This document shows, piece by piece, positions 1 through 7,524 of a stretch of 39,321 bases of DNA (positions are counted from its first letter, which is position 1; every line of letters starts with the position of its first letter). Both the position numbers and the translations under genes were made by a program. This DNA is from a virus. Below the pieces are notes generated by a model. That model ran no database searches and had not been told where the DNA came from. It saw nothing but the letters and a program-made list of their open reading frames with translations. The stretch covers positions 1 through 39,321 of IMG/VR virus record IMGVR_UViG_3300036766_001358. The stretch is one strand, 5' to 3'.

Positions 1-814
1 TGATCCAGTGGTCCTCGTCCATGTCGAAGAACTCGATCGTCAGGTCCTCCGGGACGCCGAGCTGGGCGACCTCGTCGCCCTTCTGGATCAGGGACGGGGT
101 GCCGTGGGTCATGGAGGGGTCTCCGATGACCTCGCCGACGAGGCTCTCCAGAATGAGCGAGAGGTAGCTCCTCGCGCTCCCTCCGGCCACAACCTCGCGC
201 TTGCGGAGCTCGCCCAGGTTGATGGGGTCCACGGCGACGGAATAGGGTCCGGTGAACCCGTCCGCCTCCATGAGGGCGATGAGGTTGTTGAAGTCCTCGT
301 AGGGGGTCGCGGTGCCGGGAGCGGCGCTCCAGACCGATGCGGCGGCCTGGCTGTTGCCGGCGGCGGCGAGGAGGCCCGAAACGACGGGGTATGTCCCGCC
401 GTTGTAGATCATGTCGTTCTCGGCCTCTATGCATCGCCGTGCGGCTGCCTTGGCGTTGCGCTCCTTGGCGCCCTGCTTGGCGCTGGCGTCCAGGCGGTGG
501 ACCTTGAACGGCCGGCGTATCATCTGGACCGGGATGGCCGTCTGGATCTCCTCCCGGACTTCATCCTCCACTATCGAGGACGCCCTGCGTCCGCCGATGA
601 TGGCCTCGCCGGGCCGCTGCTCGGCGTAGTACTGGATGAATTCCGCGTTGATGTCGAGACCGTCCATGACGGGGAGAAGCTGGCGCCCCCTGAGCGCCGG
701 CAGGACGGCCTCGACGACGCCGTCCTTGAGCTTCCGGATGTCGTCCTGGGTCAGGCTGGTGTTGAGCCCGGTTCTCAGGGCTCGCTCGCTGAAAATGTGG
801 CGCAGGCCCTTCAT
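1..814 (-). CDS. Major capsid protein, HK97/encapsulin fold (N-terminal 271 codons; continues at 39321)
   Basis: This gene encodes the shell subunit of the icosahedral head. The start is ATG at 814, with GGGGGAG just upstream overlapping the stop of the decoration gene. The reading stays open to position 1 and continues in phase at 39321, giving 337 residues in total. Encapsulin-like landmarks are an N-terminal helix region, IIGGRRAS near residue 75, an ENDMIYNGG segment followed by GLLAAAGN, then EDFNNLIALMEADGFTGPYSVAVDP, and later GTPSLIQKGD. This order matches the family 1 encapsulin/linocin-like branch of the HK97 fold. It follows protease and decoration genes, as expected for a capsid gene. 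The fold is recognised by eye. The main alternative would be a cellular encapsulin, but the phage neighbours exclude that. Confidence 0.88.
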   Translation of the reverse strand, partial: MKGLRHIFSERALRTGLNTSLTQDDIRKLKDGVVEAVLPALRGRQLLPVMDGLDINAEFIQYYAEQRPGEAIIGGRRASSIVEDEVREEIQTAIPVQMIRRPFKVHRLDASAKQGAKERNAKAAARRCIEAENDMIYNGGTYPVVSGLLAAAGNSQAAASVWSAAPGTATPYEDFNNLIALMEADGFTGPYSVAVDPINLGELRKREVVAGGSARSYLSLILESLVGEVIGDPSMTHGTPSLIQKGDEVAQLGVPEDLTIEFFDMDEDHWI

Positions 815-815
815 T

Positions 816-1271
816 TCAGCTCCCCCTGAGAAGGACGACAAGCTTGTCGCCACCGGCGCTCGCCGTGGTGAGAGCCCGGCCGACGCCCTGCTGGACGCCG
901 GCTATGCTCGCCGCCTCGGTGATGACCCGGTAGAAGGTGGTCGCGCCCACCATCACGCGCGCGCCGCGGGCCACGCCCGCGTCTGCCTTGACCACGACCA
1001 GCCCGTCCATGATGACGGGGACCTGGTCGCCGATCGCGTAGTCGTCCGTTTCCTTTCCGCCGGATGCGACCTTTGTCATGTTGAGGTCAGCGACCCCCAG
1101 ACATGTCGTATCCGTTGCGGCGGCTATCCGGAGAACGCGGCTCCCGTCCGTCCCGTACTTGACGAGGTCATGGGGCGAGATGACACCTTCGGCGGTGAAC
1201 ATCTGCACCATTGTATTCTTCCCCGCCCGTACCGAGTTGGCCGGGACTTTGATTTCGTTTTTTATTGCCGT
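816..1271 (-). CDS. Capsid decoration/stabilisation-like protein (DUF2190-like), probable ACG start
   Basis: This is a small head protein placed between the protease-scaffold and capsid genes, the usual position of a decoration protein. The segment GDQVPVIMDGLVVVKADAGVARGARV followed by a short C-terminal beta-rich stretch resembles DUF2190-like capsid stabilisation proteins. The first ATG is at 1211 (131 residues), but the strong GGAGG sits at about 1279-1283, and the frame between is coding-like (KNEIKVPANSVRAGKNT). Seven bases after GGAGG the frame has ACG GCA at 1271, giving 151 residues. No ATG, GTG or TTG lies between the in-frame TGA and 1211. A start at 1211 behind GGGGAAG is the conservative alternative. 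The gene ends one base before the capsid start. Confidence 0.75.
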   Translation of the reverse strand, partial: TAIKNEIKVPANSVRAGKNTMVQMFTAEGVISPHDLVKYGTDGSRVLRIAAATDTTCLGVADLNMTKVASGGKETDDYAIGDQVPVIMDGLVVVKADAGVARGARVMVGATTFYRVITEAASIAGVQQGVGRALTTASAGGDKLVVLLRGS

Positions 1272-1302
1272 AGTGATTCCTCCTTGAACTTTCGTTTCTC
1301 AG

Positions 1303-1352
1303 ACCGGGCGCTCGCCCGGCCTCTTTGGGTCCTGGAGCCCGGCCGTGGCCGG
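1303..1352 (-). terminator. Two tandem perfect hairpins between protease and decoration genes
   Basis: Directly after the protease stop codon (1354-1356) the transcript can form a 6-bp stem CCGGCC/GGCCGG with a 2-base loop (1339-1352). It can then form a 7-bp stem CCGGGCG/CGCCCGG with a 2-base loop (1304-1319), just before the GGAGG of the decoration gene. There is no T tract, so full termination is unlikely. Partial termination, an RNA processing site or 5' protection of the abundant decoration-capsid message are possible roles. Confidence 0.5.
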
Positions 1353-1353
1353 A

Positions 1354-2802
1354 CTACTCCTCCGAGCCGTGCGCCTTTATGGGGCGGTAGGCGAGAGGCT
1401 TGAACACGTTGGGGAGCCGTCCGCTCTCCGCGGCGTTCTCGCCCGGCTTGGGCGTTGCGGTCTTTCCGGCGGCGGGGGCGGGGACCTTGAGTCCTTTGCT
1501 GGCTCCGCCCGGAGCCGGCGGGGTCGGGGCATCGGGGGCCTCGGTCTTGCTCTCGGTGGAGAGGTTGAGCATGGTCTCCAGGCGGCCGAGCTCGATGTCG
1601 CTCGCCGACTGGATGCTGGCCTCGTCCGGGAAAATCTTCCCGAATTCATCCTCGCCCATGCCCTCCTTGAGGGCCTTGACCCTGGCCTCGCGCGCCTCGG
1701 CCTTCTGCTTCTCCAGGACGGCGAGAGCCTCGTCGCCTTTCTTGACCCGGGCATCGAGGGCCGCCTGGGCCTTCTTGCCATCCTCGATCTCCTTGGTCAT
1801 GGCGTTCATCTTCTCGATGAGCGTCTTGACCTCGGCGTTCGAGTTGGCGAGGGCGTTGAGGTTCATCGCCGCTACCTGGGCGGCGGCTTCCTTCGCTTTC
1901 TTTTCCTCTTCTGGTGTCGTGTCGATTCCTCCTGTGGTTCCTGATCCGTCGCCATTCATGGCGCCGGCAATCTTGCGTGAGCATGACGCGCAGCCTATCC
2001 CGCAAAGGGGCGGCTGGCATTGAGCGGTCCCGGACTCCGGGAGAACGGCGAGGTGGTAGGGGTTGACATCGGTCTCCAGGTGGTCGTATTCCCGGCCGTT
2101 GGCGGAGCCCTGGGCGGGGACCGGGTCGTAAAAGTAGCCGATCGAGAGCTCGCGGACCTGGGCCTTTTTCATCTTCTCGATGAGCCCGGTCCGGTCGTTA
2201 CCTGCGCGGTCCTCCTTCAGGATGGCCAGATCGGCGTTTATCCTGGCGACACCTTCGAGCTCGGTGAGGTGAGCGTTCGAGGTCCAGCCGATGATGGGAA
2301 AATCCTCGCTCTTTAGATCGATGGTTGCGGTCTGGCTCACGGTCGGCGCCGGGTGCCGGATGACTATCCGGAGGCTGTTCGAGAACGGGACCATCTTCTC
2401 GAGCTCCTCCCGGGACCGATATCCAACGGCGCCGTCCGGGGAGTCGAAACAGCCCTCGGCGGCGAACGGAACATTTTTGAAGACGACGGCCTCGCCGGTG
2501 TCCTCCCACTCGACGCCATTGAGGACCGCATTGAATCCTGAGACGGACTCGAGGAGTTCGGGCGAGGGTCGGGAATTGCCGCGTATGTCGGGATGGTCGG
2601 CGAGCCATTTCTTTGCGGCGGGGAGCTTGAACGATTCCTTTTTGAAACGGATGGCCTGGGGTTTCCATTTCGTCGAGCCTTTGAGCCGGCCATAAACAAT
2701 GTAAACGCCGGCGGTGATGTCGGCGGTCCGCTCCTTGTCAAAGAGCCCGGGCTCCCGGAAACGATACCGCCATTCATTCTCGGTCTCGTCCCAGCCGGGC
2801 AT
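1354..2802 (-). CDS. Prohead protease (DUF2213-like) fused to scaffold-like coiled coil
   Basis: Likely head-maturation protease that also carries a scaffolding region, 482 residues. The start ATG at 2802 overlaps the portal stop by one base (TAATG) and has GGGGAGG nine bases upstream. An ATG at 2820 is closer to the ribosome site and is rejected. The N-terminal part (EWRYRFREPGLFD, WKPQAIRFKKESF) is unassigned. Residues of about 85 to 250 resemble the DUF2213 protease family: PFSNSLRIVIRHPAP, IIGWTSNAHL, VRELSIGYFYDP and HLAVLPESG. A Cys cluster (CQPPLCGIGCASC) follows. The C-terminal third is an Ala/Glu/Lys-rich coiled coil ending in a Pro-rich tail, as in scaffold domains removed during maturation. 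The catalytic residues could not be assigned. Confidence 0.78.
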   Translation of the reverse strand: MPGWDETENEWRYRFREPGLFDKERTADITAGVYIVYGRLKGSTKWKPQAIRFKKESFKLPAAKKWLADHPDIRGNSRPSPELLESVSGFNAVLNGVEWEDTGEAVVFKNVPFAAEGCFDSPDGAVGYRSREELEKMVPFSNSLRIVIRHPAPTVSQTATIDLKSEDFPIIGWTSNAHLTELEGVARINADLAILKEDRAGNDRTGLIEKMKKAQVRELSIGYFYDPVPAQGSANGREYDHLETDVNPYHLAVLPESGTAQCQPPLCGIGCASCSRKIAGAMNGDGSGTTGGIDTTPEEEKKAKEAAAQVAAMNLNALANSNAEVKTLIEKMNAMTKEIEDGKKAQAALDARVKKGDEALAVLEKQKAEAREARVKALKEGMGEDEFGKIFPDEASIQSASDIELGRLETMLNLSTESKTEAPDAPTPPAPGGASKGLKVPAPAAGKTATPKPGENAAESGRLPNVFKPLAYRPIKAHGSEE

Positions 2803-5228
2803 TATTCCAGACCTCCCCATTCGCCCTCGCCGGCCTCTATCTCGGCCACCAGTTCGTCATAGGCGGTCAACGGAACGATGGTACAACGGCAACCGTAGTC
2901 GCTCAGGTACGGCATGGCCTCGTCCCTGGTCATGACGAGGCCTTCGAGCGCTGCGTGCTCGGGCCGGACAAGCTCGTCCTGGGCGGTCGTGTAGACGCCC
3001 TTCTTGACGCCGAGCTCCTTCATCGTCTCCCAGCGCGCCTCGGACGCGGCCTCGTGGACGACCTTCTGGACGGTCGCCGGGATGCCCTTGCCGAACTCGG
3101 TGAACTTGGCTGCGAGCCGGTCGGTGAGTTGGGCGTAGCTCTCGCCTTTCTTCAGCCCCTCGGCGAGCTCCTGCAATGCGGCCTTGTGCGTATCGAGGTA
3201 GGTGTTCTTTCCGAGAGTTTCAAGGTTGGCGAGGATGAGTTTGATACTGGCGCTGTCCTCGAGGATCGTGGGGTCGATCTGATCGCCCAGGTTGAGCGCC
3301 GTCTGGTCTGCGCCCGCCGCGACCGCTGCCTTCACGAACGCCTCGAACGCCTTGTCGAAGCTGGACCAGCCCTTCGCCTCCCATGCGGAGAGGTCCTTCA
3401 GGACGGCAGATAGATCGGGCGTGGCCGTGTTTTCGTTGGCCCCGGGCGCGGCCGCCTTGCCCGGGACGGGCGGCGGCGGTTCATGCCCGACCTCGCCGAC
3501 GTGCCGCTCCCAGGACTTCTTCAGCGCGGCGAGCATCTGCGCCTCCATGACCGTGACCAGATTGCGCCATGCGTCCGAGAAGGAGCCCTCCAGGGCCTCC
3601 GTCTTCTCGTACCACTTGCCGTACAACTTGGCGTGCACGGCGTCGCTCAGGGGCGGCCTGCGCGCCTCCTGGGGCGCGATGGCGGCGGCCTGGCCGGCCT
3701 TCTGCGGAGCCGGCGGGGCGGGAGGACCGGGAGGCGTGCCCTGCTGCCCGGGCGGCTCGGACGGGGCCCCGGGCTGGGCTCCTGGAGCGGGCGGGGCGGC
3801 CGGTGCCGGCTCTTTGAACTCCGGGGCCTTGCCGTCCTCGAGGACAGTGACGAGGTCCGAAATAGCGGGGACGGCGATAACGGCGCCGTTCTTGTCGATG
3901 AACCGGAGCTCCTTGTCTTTGGTGTATGCCTTGAACCCGATTCCGCCGAGCGCCTGGAGAGCGGCGCCGAGGTTCATGGCGGCGGTGGATTTCTTGGAGG
4001 CCACATCGGCCTGCTCATTATCATCGAGCTCCCAAAGGGGCGCCCAATCAAATTCGTCGTCGCCCTCGGGGATTATCTTGTTGAGCGTGAGAAGTTTGAG
4101 CAATTCCTGGAGCTTGGGCTGGATAACATTTGTCTGCTCGTCCTTGACGGAATCTTTCCATTCCCCGACATTTACCTCGGAGCCCGTGACCGACCCGGCC
4201 TCGGTGCCGAGGAGCGCAACCTTTGAGCCGAGCGAGCCAGCGGCGAGGGTCTGGAGCAAGTAATCGCCGTATGGCTTTGGGTTGAGGACCGAGGTCGGAC
4301 CCTGGAATTCCAGGGCGTAAGATTTCGGGAGCGTAAAATGGGATTTGACATCGATAAATTCCATGCTCTCGTCCGCCGCCTTGACCTCGTCATCATCGGC
4401 ATCGTCCGGGACCGTCAGGGTCGGGAACGGTTTTGCCGTCGAGAACGGGACCTCGCCCATTGCGAAATCAAAGTTTTTCTTGACGGTGTACTTGTCATAG
4501 AGCGGCTCAAACATGCTGATGCCGGCCGGGTCGTCGTCGAGGAAATCGTTGCGCCAATGAATGAACCTGGAGGCGGGGACCTTGATTTCCTCGGTGGTCT
4601 CCTTGACCGGGCGCTCAATGGTGTAGGCGATGATGGCGCCGTAATTCTCTTTGAGCGGGTCCCGTTCTTGCCAAATGGCCTTAACCCTGGTCTTGGGGAT
4701 GACATGGAGAAAATCAATGCCGGAGATATTGGTCGGCTCCTTGGTCGGGTCGTCCGGATTGCCCTCGACCCACCCGAGCACGATGAGGCAGTAACCATGG
4801 AATTTCATGGAGGTGTAGGCGCGTTTGTACATCTCCTTGACCTTGAGACGCTCGAACAGCTCCCGGACGGCTTTCTGTCTGGCCTCATTGGTCGAATTGT
4901 AGGTCAACCACCGATTGAACGAGGTCCCGGGCCATTTGGTAAGCGTCCTGAAAGCGAGCTCGTCCCGGCGGACGAGGTATAAGAGGTCCTCGGTTGTGAC
5001 ATCGACCGGGAAGGGCGAGTCCTGTTTGGTTGGGCGATCGCTGGTTTTCCGGGGCGAGGTCGGGGGGAAAAACGACTTGGACCGGCCGGAGTTGTATTTG
5101 ATTGAGGTGGTCCGGCTTGAGGGTTTAGAAGAAGATGCACCGGGGCGGCCGGACCGTTTCGCCCCGTGACGGGGCGCGGCCTTCGCCGTGCTATTCGCCG
5201 GTGACCCAATTTCGGCCGCGCCCCCCAT
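2802..5228 (-). CDS. Portal protein fused to MuF-type minor head protein
   Basis: An 808-residue fusion of the DNA-entry portal with a minor head protein. The first 70 residues are basic, Ser/Pro-rich and probably disordered. Residues of about 70 to 450 look like a DUF1073-type portal: YLVRRDELAFRTLTKWPG, HGYCLIVLGWVEGN, DFLHVIPKTRVKAIW and RFIHWRNDFLDDDPAG. A Pro/Ala-rich linker follows at about 480-530. The C-terminus is MuF-like: TDRLAAKF, QKVVHEAASEARW, VRPEHAALEGLVM and the closing GCRCTIVPL. Portal and MuF are more often separate adjacent genes. The ATG at 5228 lies about where a transcript from the upstream TATA-like box would begin, suggesting a leaderless message. A later start inside the disordered N-terminus is possible. 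Confidence 0.85.
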   Translation of the reverse strand: MGGAAEIGSPANSTAKAAPRHGAKRSGRPGASSSKPSSRTTSIKYNSGRSKSFFPPTSPRKTSDRPTKQDSPFPVDVTTEDLLYLVRRDELAFRTLTKWPGTSFNRWLTYNSTNEARQKAVRELFERLKVKEMYKRAYTSMKFHGYCLIVLGWVEGNPDDPTKEPTNISGIDFLHVIPKTRVKAIWQERDPLKENYGAIIAYTIERPVKETTEEIKVPASRFIHWRNDFLDDDPAGISMFEPLYDKYTVKKNFDFAMGEVPFSTAKPFPTLTVPDDADDDEVKAADESMEFIDVKSHFTLPKSYALEFQGPTSVLNPKPYGDYLLQTLAAGSLGSKVALLGTEAGSVTGSEVNVGEWKDSVKDEQTNVIQPKLQELLKLLTLNKIIPEGDDEFDWAPLWELDDNEQADVASKKSTAAMNLGAALQALGGIGFKAYTKDKELRFIDKNGAVIAVPAISDLVTVLEDGKAPEFKEPAPAAPPAPGAQPGAPSEPPGQQGTPPGPPAPPAPQKAGQAAAIAPQEARRPPLSDAVHAKLYGKWYEKTEALEGSFSDAWRNLVTVMEAQMLAALKKSWERHVGEVGHEPPPPVPGKAAAPGANENTATPDLSAVLKDLSAWEAKGWSSFDKAFEAFVKAAVAAGADQTALNLGDQIDPTILEDSASIKLILANLETLGKNTYLDTHKAALQELAEGLKKGESYAQLTDRLAAKFTEFGKGIPATVQKVVHEAASEARWETMKELGVKKGVYTTAQDELVRPEHAALEGLVMTRDEAMPYLSDYGCRCTIVPLTAYDELVAEIEAGEGEWGGLE

Positions 5229-5230
5229 GC

Positions 5231-5318
5231 GGCGAATTATATATTGATTTCGATATATTAAGAAATTCGGCGTACGTCAGGAAACGTCAAAAACACGTCA
5301 GAAAAACAACACTGTTAA
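5231..5318 (-). promoter_or_regulatory. Structural-module promoter with three phased ACGTCA repeats
   Basis: Gene-free stretch between the small regulator gene and the portal. On the minus strand there are TATA-like boxes, TTAATATATC (5254-5263) and CAATATATAA (about 5235-5245). The first is at archaeal spacing from the portal ATG at 5228. Upstream of them, ACGTCA (plus-strand reading) occurs at 5274-5279, 5284-5289 and 5295-5300. The 10- and 11-bp steps put all copies on one face of the helix. Minus-strand T-rich tracts between the copies could also serve as an oligo-T terminator for the upstream operon. Confidence 0.65.
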
Positions 5319-5492
5319 TTATATAGCCTTGCGTTTTTTGGCCGAGTCGTAGGCCTGGCGAACGATGCGAGTCACCACCTCATTGGCGGTAATCATTTTC
5401 TTGCCGGCCTCGCGTCGGGATTTCTCCCATTCGTCTTCATAAAGCGGGCGAAGTTTTTCAATGAGTTCATCATCGAGGTAGACATGCGCCAT
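5319..5492 (-). CDS. Small ribbon-helix-helix-like DNA-binding protein
   Basis: A 57-residue protein with the pattern of a ribbon-helix-helix (CopG/Arc-type) regulator. A short strand (AHVYLDDELIEKL) runs into a first helix, then ITANEVVTRIVRQAYD forms a probable second helix with a basic tail. The ATG at 5492 shares its A with the terminase stop TGA and has GGAGG eight bases upstream. It is the last gene before the structural promoter, whose three phased repeats are the kind of tandem site such proteins bind. It could therefore control late genes or itself. Fold and role are inferred from pattern only. Confidence 0.65.
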   Translation of the reverse strand: MAHVYLDDELIEKLRPLYEDEWEKSRREAGKKMITANEVVTRIVRQAYDSAKKRKAI

Positions 5493-6898
5493 CACAAGAT
5501 CCTCCGGAAAGTCCGGTTCGTCTCCCGGAACGAGCGGTGGGCGATCTCCAGGCTGTCGGCGCGGTCCAGGCGCCGGCCGCCCGGGAAATTGATGAGTTGG
5601 TGGACGAGCTCCTGCTGGCTGAGGTGGAAGTGGATCTGGCCGGCCTCGATGGGCACGCAGAGGGTGTCGATGCGGGCGATCTTGTCCTTGCCCTCGGTGG
5701 TCAGCCCAAAGGCCGGCAGGTCCAGGACCTTGAGCTCGGAGACTAAATCGGCCTGGGCCCCGACATCCTCGACGAATATCTTGCGCGGGTGCCAGCGGCC
5801 GAACGAGGCCAGGATCTGGCGCCGGCGCTCGACCGGGTCCCAGACGCCGGCGATGCTCTCGAGGACATATTCCCAATTGACCGTCTTGTCGTGGCCGAGG
5901 ACCGTGATGGCGGTCTCGGAGCCGATGTCGGTCTTGCCGGTGGCCGGGTCGATGGCCATGTGGATGAGGAGGCGGGCCTGGAGGCCGGGCGAGAGGGGAA
6001 GGTCGTAGTACCGGAACCAGTCCGGCTTGATGCGGGTGTTCTTGAGACTCGAGGGGTCGCAGAGGAACCGGAGCCCAAAGGCGATACTCCCACCCTTGTC
6101 CAATACCAATTGCGGCAGGTCCACTCCGGACCAGCGCTCTGGATAAAGCAGTTCGTACTCCATTCCGTGCCAAACGACGTTAGGGTACTGAGAGAAGTCC
6201 TGGGGCCGCTCATATCGGTGGAACGGATAGATATGCGTCTCCCAACCCTCGGCCATCAACGTCATATGCAAGTCGAGCTGGTGCCACAGGGAGCCGACCG
6301 CGACGACCGGTGGGCTGCCGTTGAGCCGGTCCAGGAATGTCATCTTGAGCCAGTTCAGGGCGTCCTCCCGGACGGCCTCGGAGGTTGTGGACCGCTCGTC
6401 GACGACATCGTCCAGGTAGCCCATACCGGCCCGGAGGCCCTCCATGTTCGTGCCGAGCGTGACCCCGACCCAGCTCGCATCCCGGCTCGCTGGCGTCCAG
6501 CCGGGCACCATGAAGACCTCGTCGGAATCCTTCCAGCCCGTTTGGTGCGATTCCTCCTTCAGGCGCTCGGCACCGTGGACCTTAGCGATGGCATCTCGGA
6601 GGAAGGCCCCGGTGCGCTTGACGACTTTGTCAGAGGCGGAGGCGAATAGCAGGTGCGGGTCGTCGCCTAAGAGGTCCTGGACCATGTGGAGCCCGATTAC
6701 GGTGCTCTTCAGGCAGCCGGGCGCCGTGAGGATGACGGTCTTCTTGCCGGCCGCCTTGTTGGCCCGGATGATCTCATAGATGCGCCGGGCGTGGGCGGGC
6801 AGGGGCCTGGCCCCAATGACCTTGCACAAATAGTCGACATCGGTCCGGGCCCGGAGGATACGGGCCTTCTGGGCGATGATCTTGGTGTAGGCGTTCAT
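5492..6898 (-). CDS. terL: Terminase large subunit (packaging ATPase-nuclease)
   Basis: DNA-packaging motor of 468 residues, a usual length. The N-terminal ATPase has a P-loop-like TAPGCLKST near residue 58 (a deviant Walker A with Lys-Ser-Thr kept), SASDKVVKRTGAFLRDAI, and Walker B GYLDDVVDE near residue 163. A coupling-like motif follows at VAVGSLWHQLDL. The C-terminal RNase H-like nuclease shows MAIDPATGK, IFVEDVGAQADLV and RADSLEIAHR with acidic residues at metal-binding positions. The start overlaps the small-subunit stop by four bases (ATGA), indicating translational coupling. It precedes the portal module, as usual. Confidence 0.92.
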   Translation of the reverse strand: MNAYTKIIAQKARILRARTDVDYLCKVIGARPLPAHARRIYEIIRANKAAGKKTVILTAPGCLKSTVIGLHMVQDLLGDDPHLLFASASDKVVKRTGAFLRDAIAKVHGAERLKEESHQTGWKDSDEVFMVPGWTPASRDASWVGVTLGTNMEGLRAGMGYLDDVVDERSTTSEAVREDALNWLKMTFLDRLNGSPPVVAVGSLWHQLDLHMTLMAEGWETHIYPFHRYERPQDFSQYPNVVWHGMEYELLYPERWSGVDLPQLVLDKGGSIAFGLRFLCDPSSLKNTRIKPDWFRYYDLPLSPGLQARLLIHMAIDPATGKTDIGSETAITVLGHDKTVNWEYVLESIAGVWDPVERRRQILASFGRWHPRKIFVEDVGAQADLVSELKVLDLPAFGLTTEGKDKIARIDTLCVPIEAGQIHFHLSQQELVHQLINFPGGRRLDRADSLEIAHRSFRETNRTFRRIL

Positions 6899-7524
6899 CG
6901 GGGCTGGTCATCCCCCATCTCGGTGATCGCTTTCAGGACCTCGGCCCGGGCGGCCTCGCCCAGGCGCGGCAGGAGATGGGCCAGGAAGGCCTCCGCCTCG
7001 GCCTTCACGGCGCCGGCGTAGACGCTCGTGTCGAAGGCAGCAGGGCCGTCCTTGCCCTCGCCGAGCAGGGCCTTGGCCATGGCCTCGGCCTGGTCGATGC
7101 CCCGCAGGAAGGGCTCCGTGGCCCGTACGAGGCCGATGAAGAACTTCTCGTCGGATGGCGTTATCCTCGGGGGCTTGACGCCAGGTTGCGGGTCGGCGGC
7201 CTGGTCGAACTTCCGCTTGTAGGCCTTGATGCGGGCCTCCAAGAGTGCCAGGTAAACAACCCGGCGATGTATAGTGTCGAGTTTAGTTTTGTTTAGTTCC
7301 GCGGCCTTGGCGTCCTGCGCGACACGTATTATATGTTGCTGGGCCTCAGATTGTTTAATTTTGTCGCTCGAGGGTTTAATTCTTCCTTCCAATATTTCTT
7401 TGGAAATTTGGCTAACCCTTCCCTTGGATATTTTGTATTTCTTGGCCAGTTCCGTGACCCGGTATTTCTGGCTCAGGATGTCGAGGCCCAGTTGGCGCTG
7501 CTGCTCCTTGGAGAGGGTGGTCAT
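6895..7524 (-). CDS. terS: Probable terminase small subunit (helix-turn-helix)
   Basis: A 209-residue protein just upstream of terL and overlapping it by four bases. The N-terminus has a helix-turn-helix-like segment, RVTELAKKYKISKGRVSQISKEIL (residues about 22-45), as in small terminase subunits that recognise the packaging site. The middle is basic and helical (RVVYLALLEARIKAYKRKFD). The C-terminus is Ala-rich and helical, suitable for oligomerisation. Its ATG overlaps the methyltransferase stop (ATGA). The call rests on position and the helix-turn-helix; the sequence alone would also fit another DNA-binding protein. Confidence 0.75.
   Translation of the reverse strand: MTTLSKEQQRQLGLDILSQKYRVTELAKKYKISKGRVSQISKEILEGRIKPSSDKIKQSEAQQHIIRVAQDAKAAELNKTKLDTIHRRVVYLALLEARIKAYKRKFDQAADPQPGVKPPRITPSDEKFFIGLVRATEPFLRGIDQAEAMAKALLGEGKDGPAAFDTSVYAGAVKAEAEAFLAHLLPRLGEAARAEVLKAITEMGDDQPR

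Noticed and set aside
2800-2820. ATG at 2820 as start of the protease gene
   Set aside because: Its ribosome site would be missing, whereas ATG at 2802 has GGGGAGG at nine bases and overlaps the portal stop as other gene pairs do.
3292-4263. Rightward frame of 323 codons opposite the portal gene
   Set aside because: Ser/Ala/Gly-rich shadow of the portal linker region with no start signal.
5319-6173. Long leftward frame overlapping the terminase out of phase
   Set aside because: The first part is an Arg/Pro/His-rich shadow of the terminase. Only the last 57 codons, with GGAGG and ATG at 5492, form a real gene.
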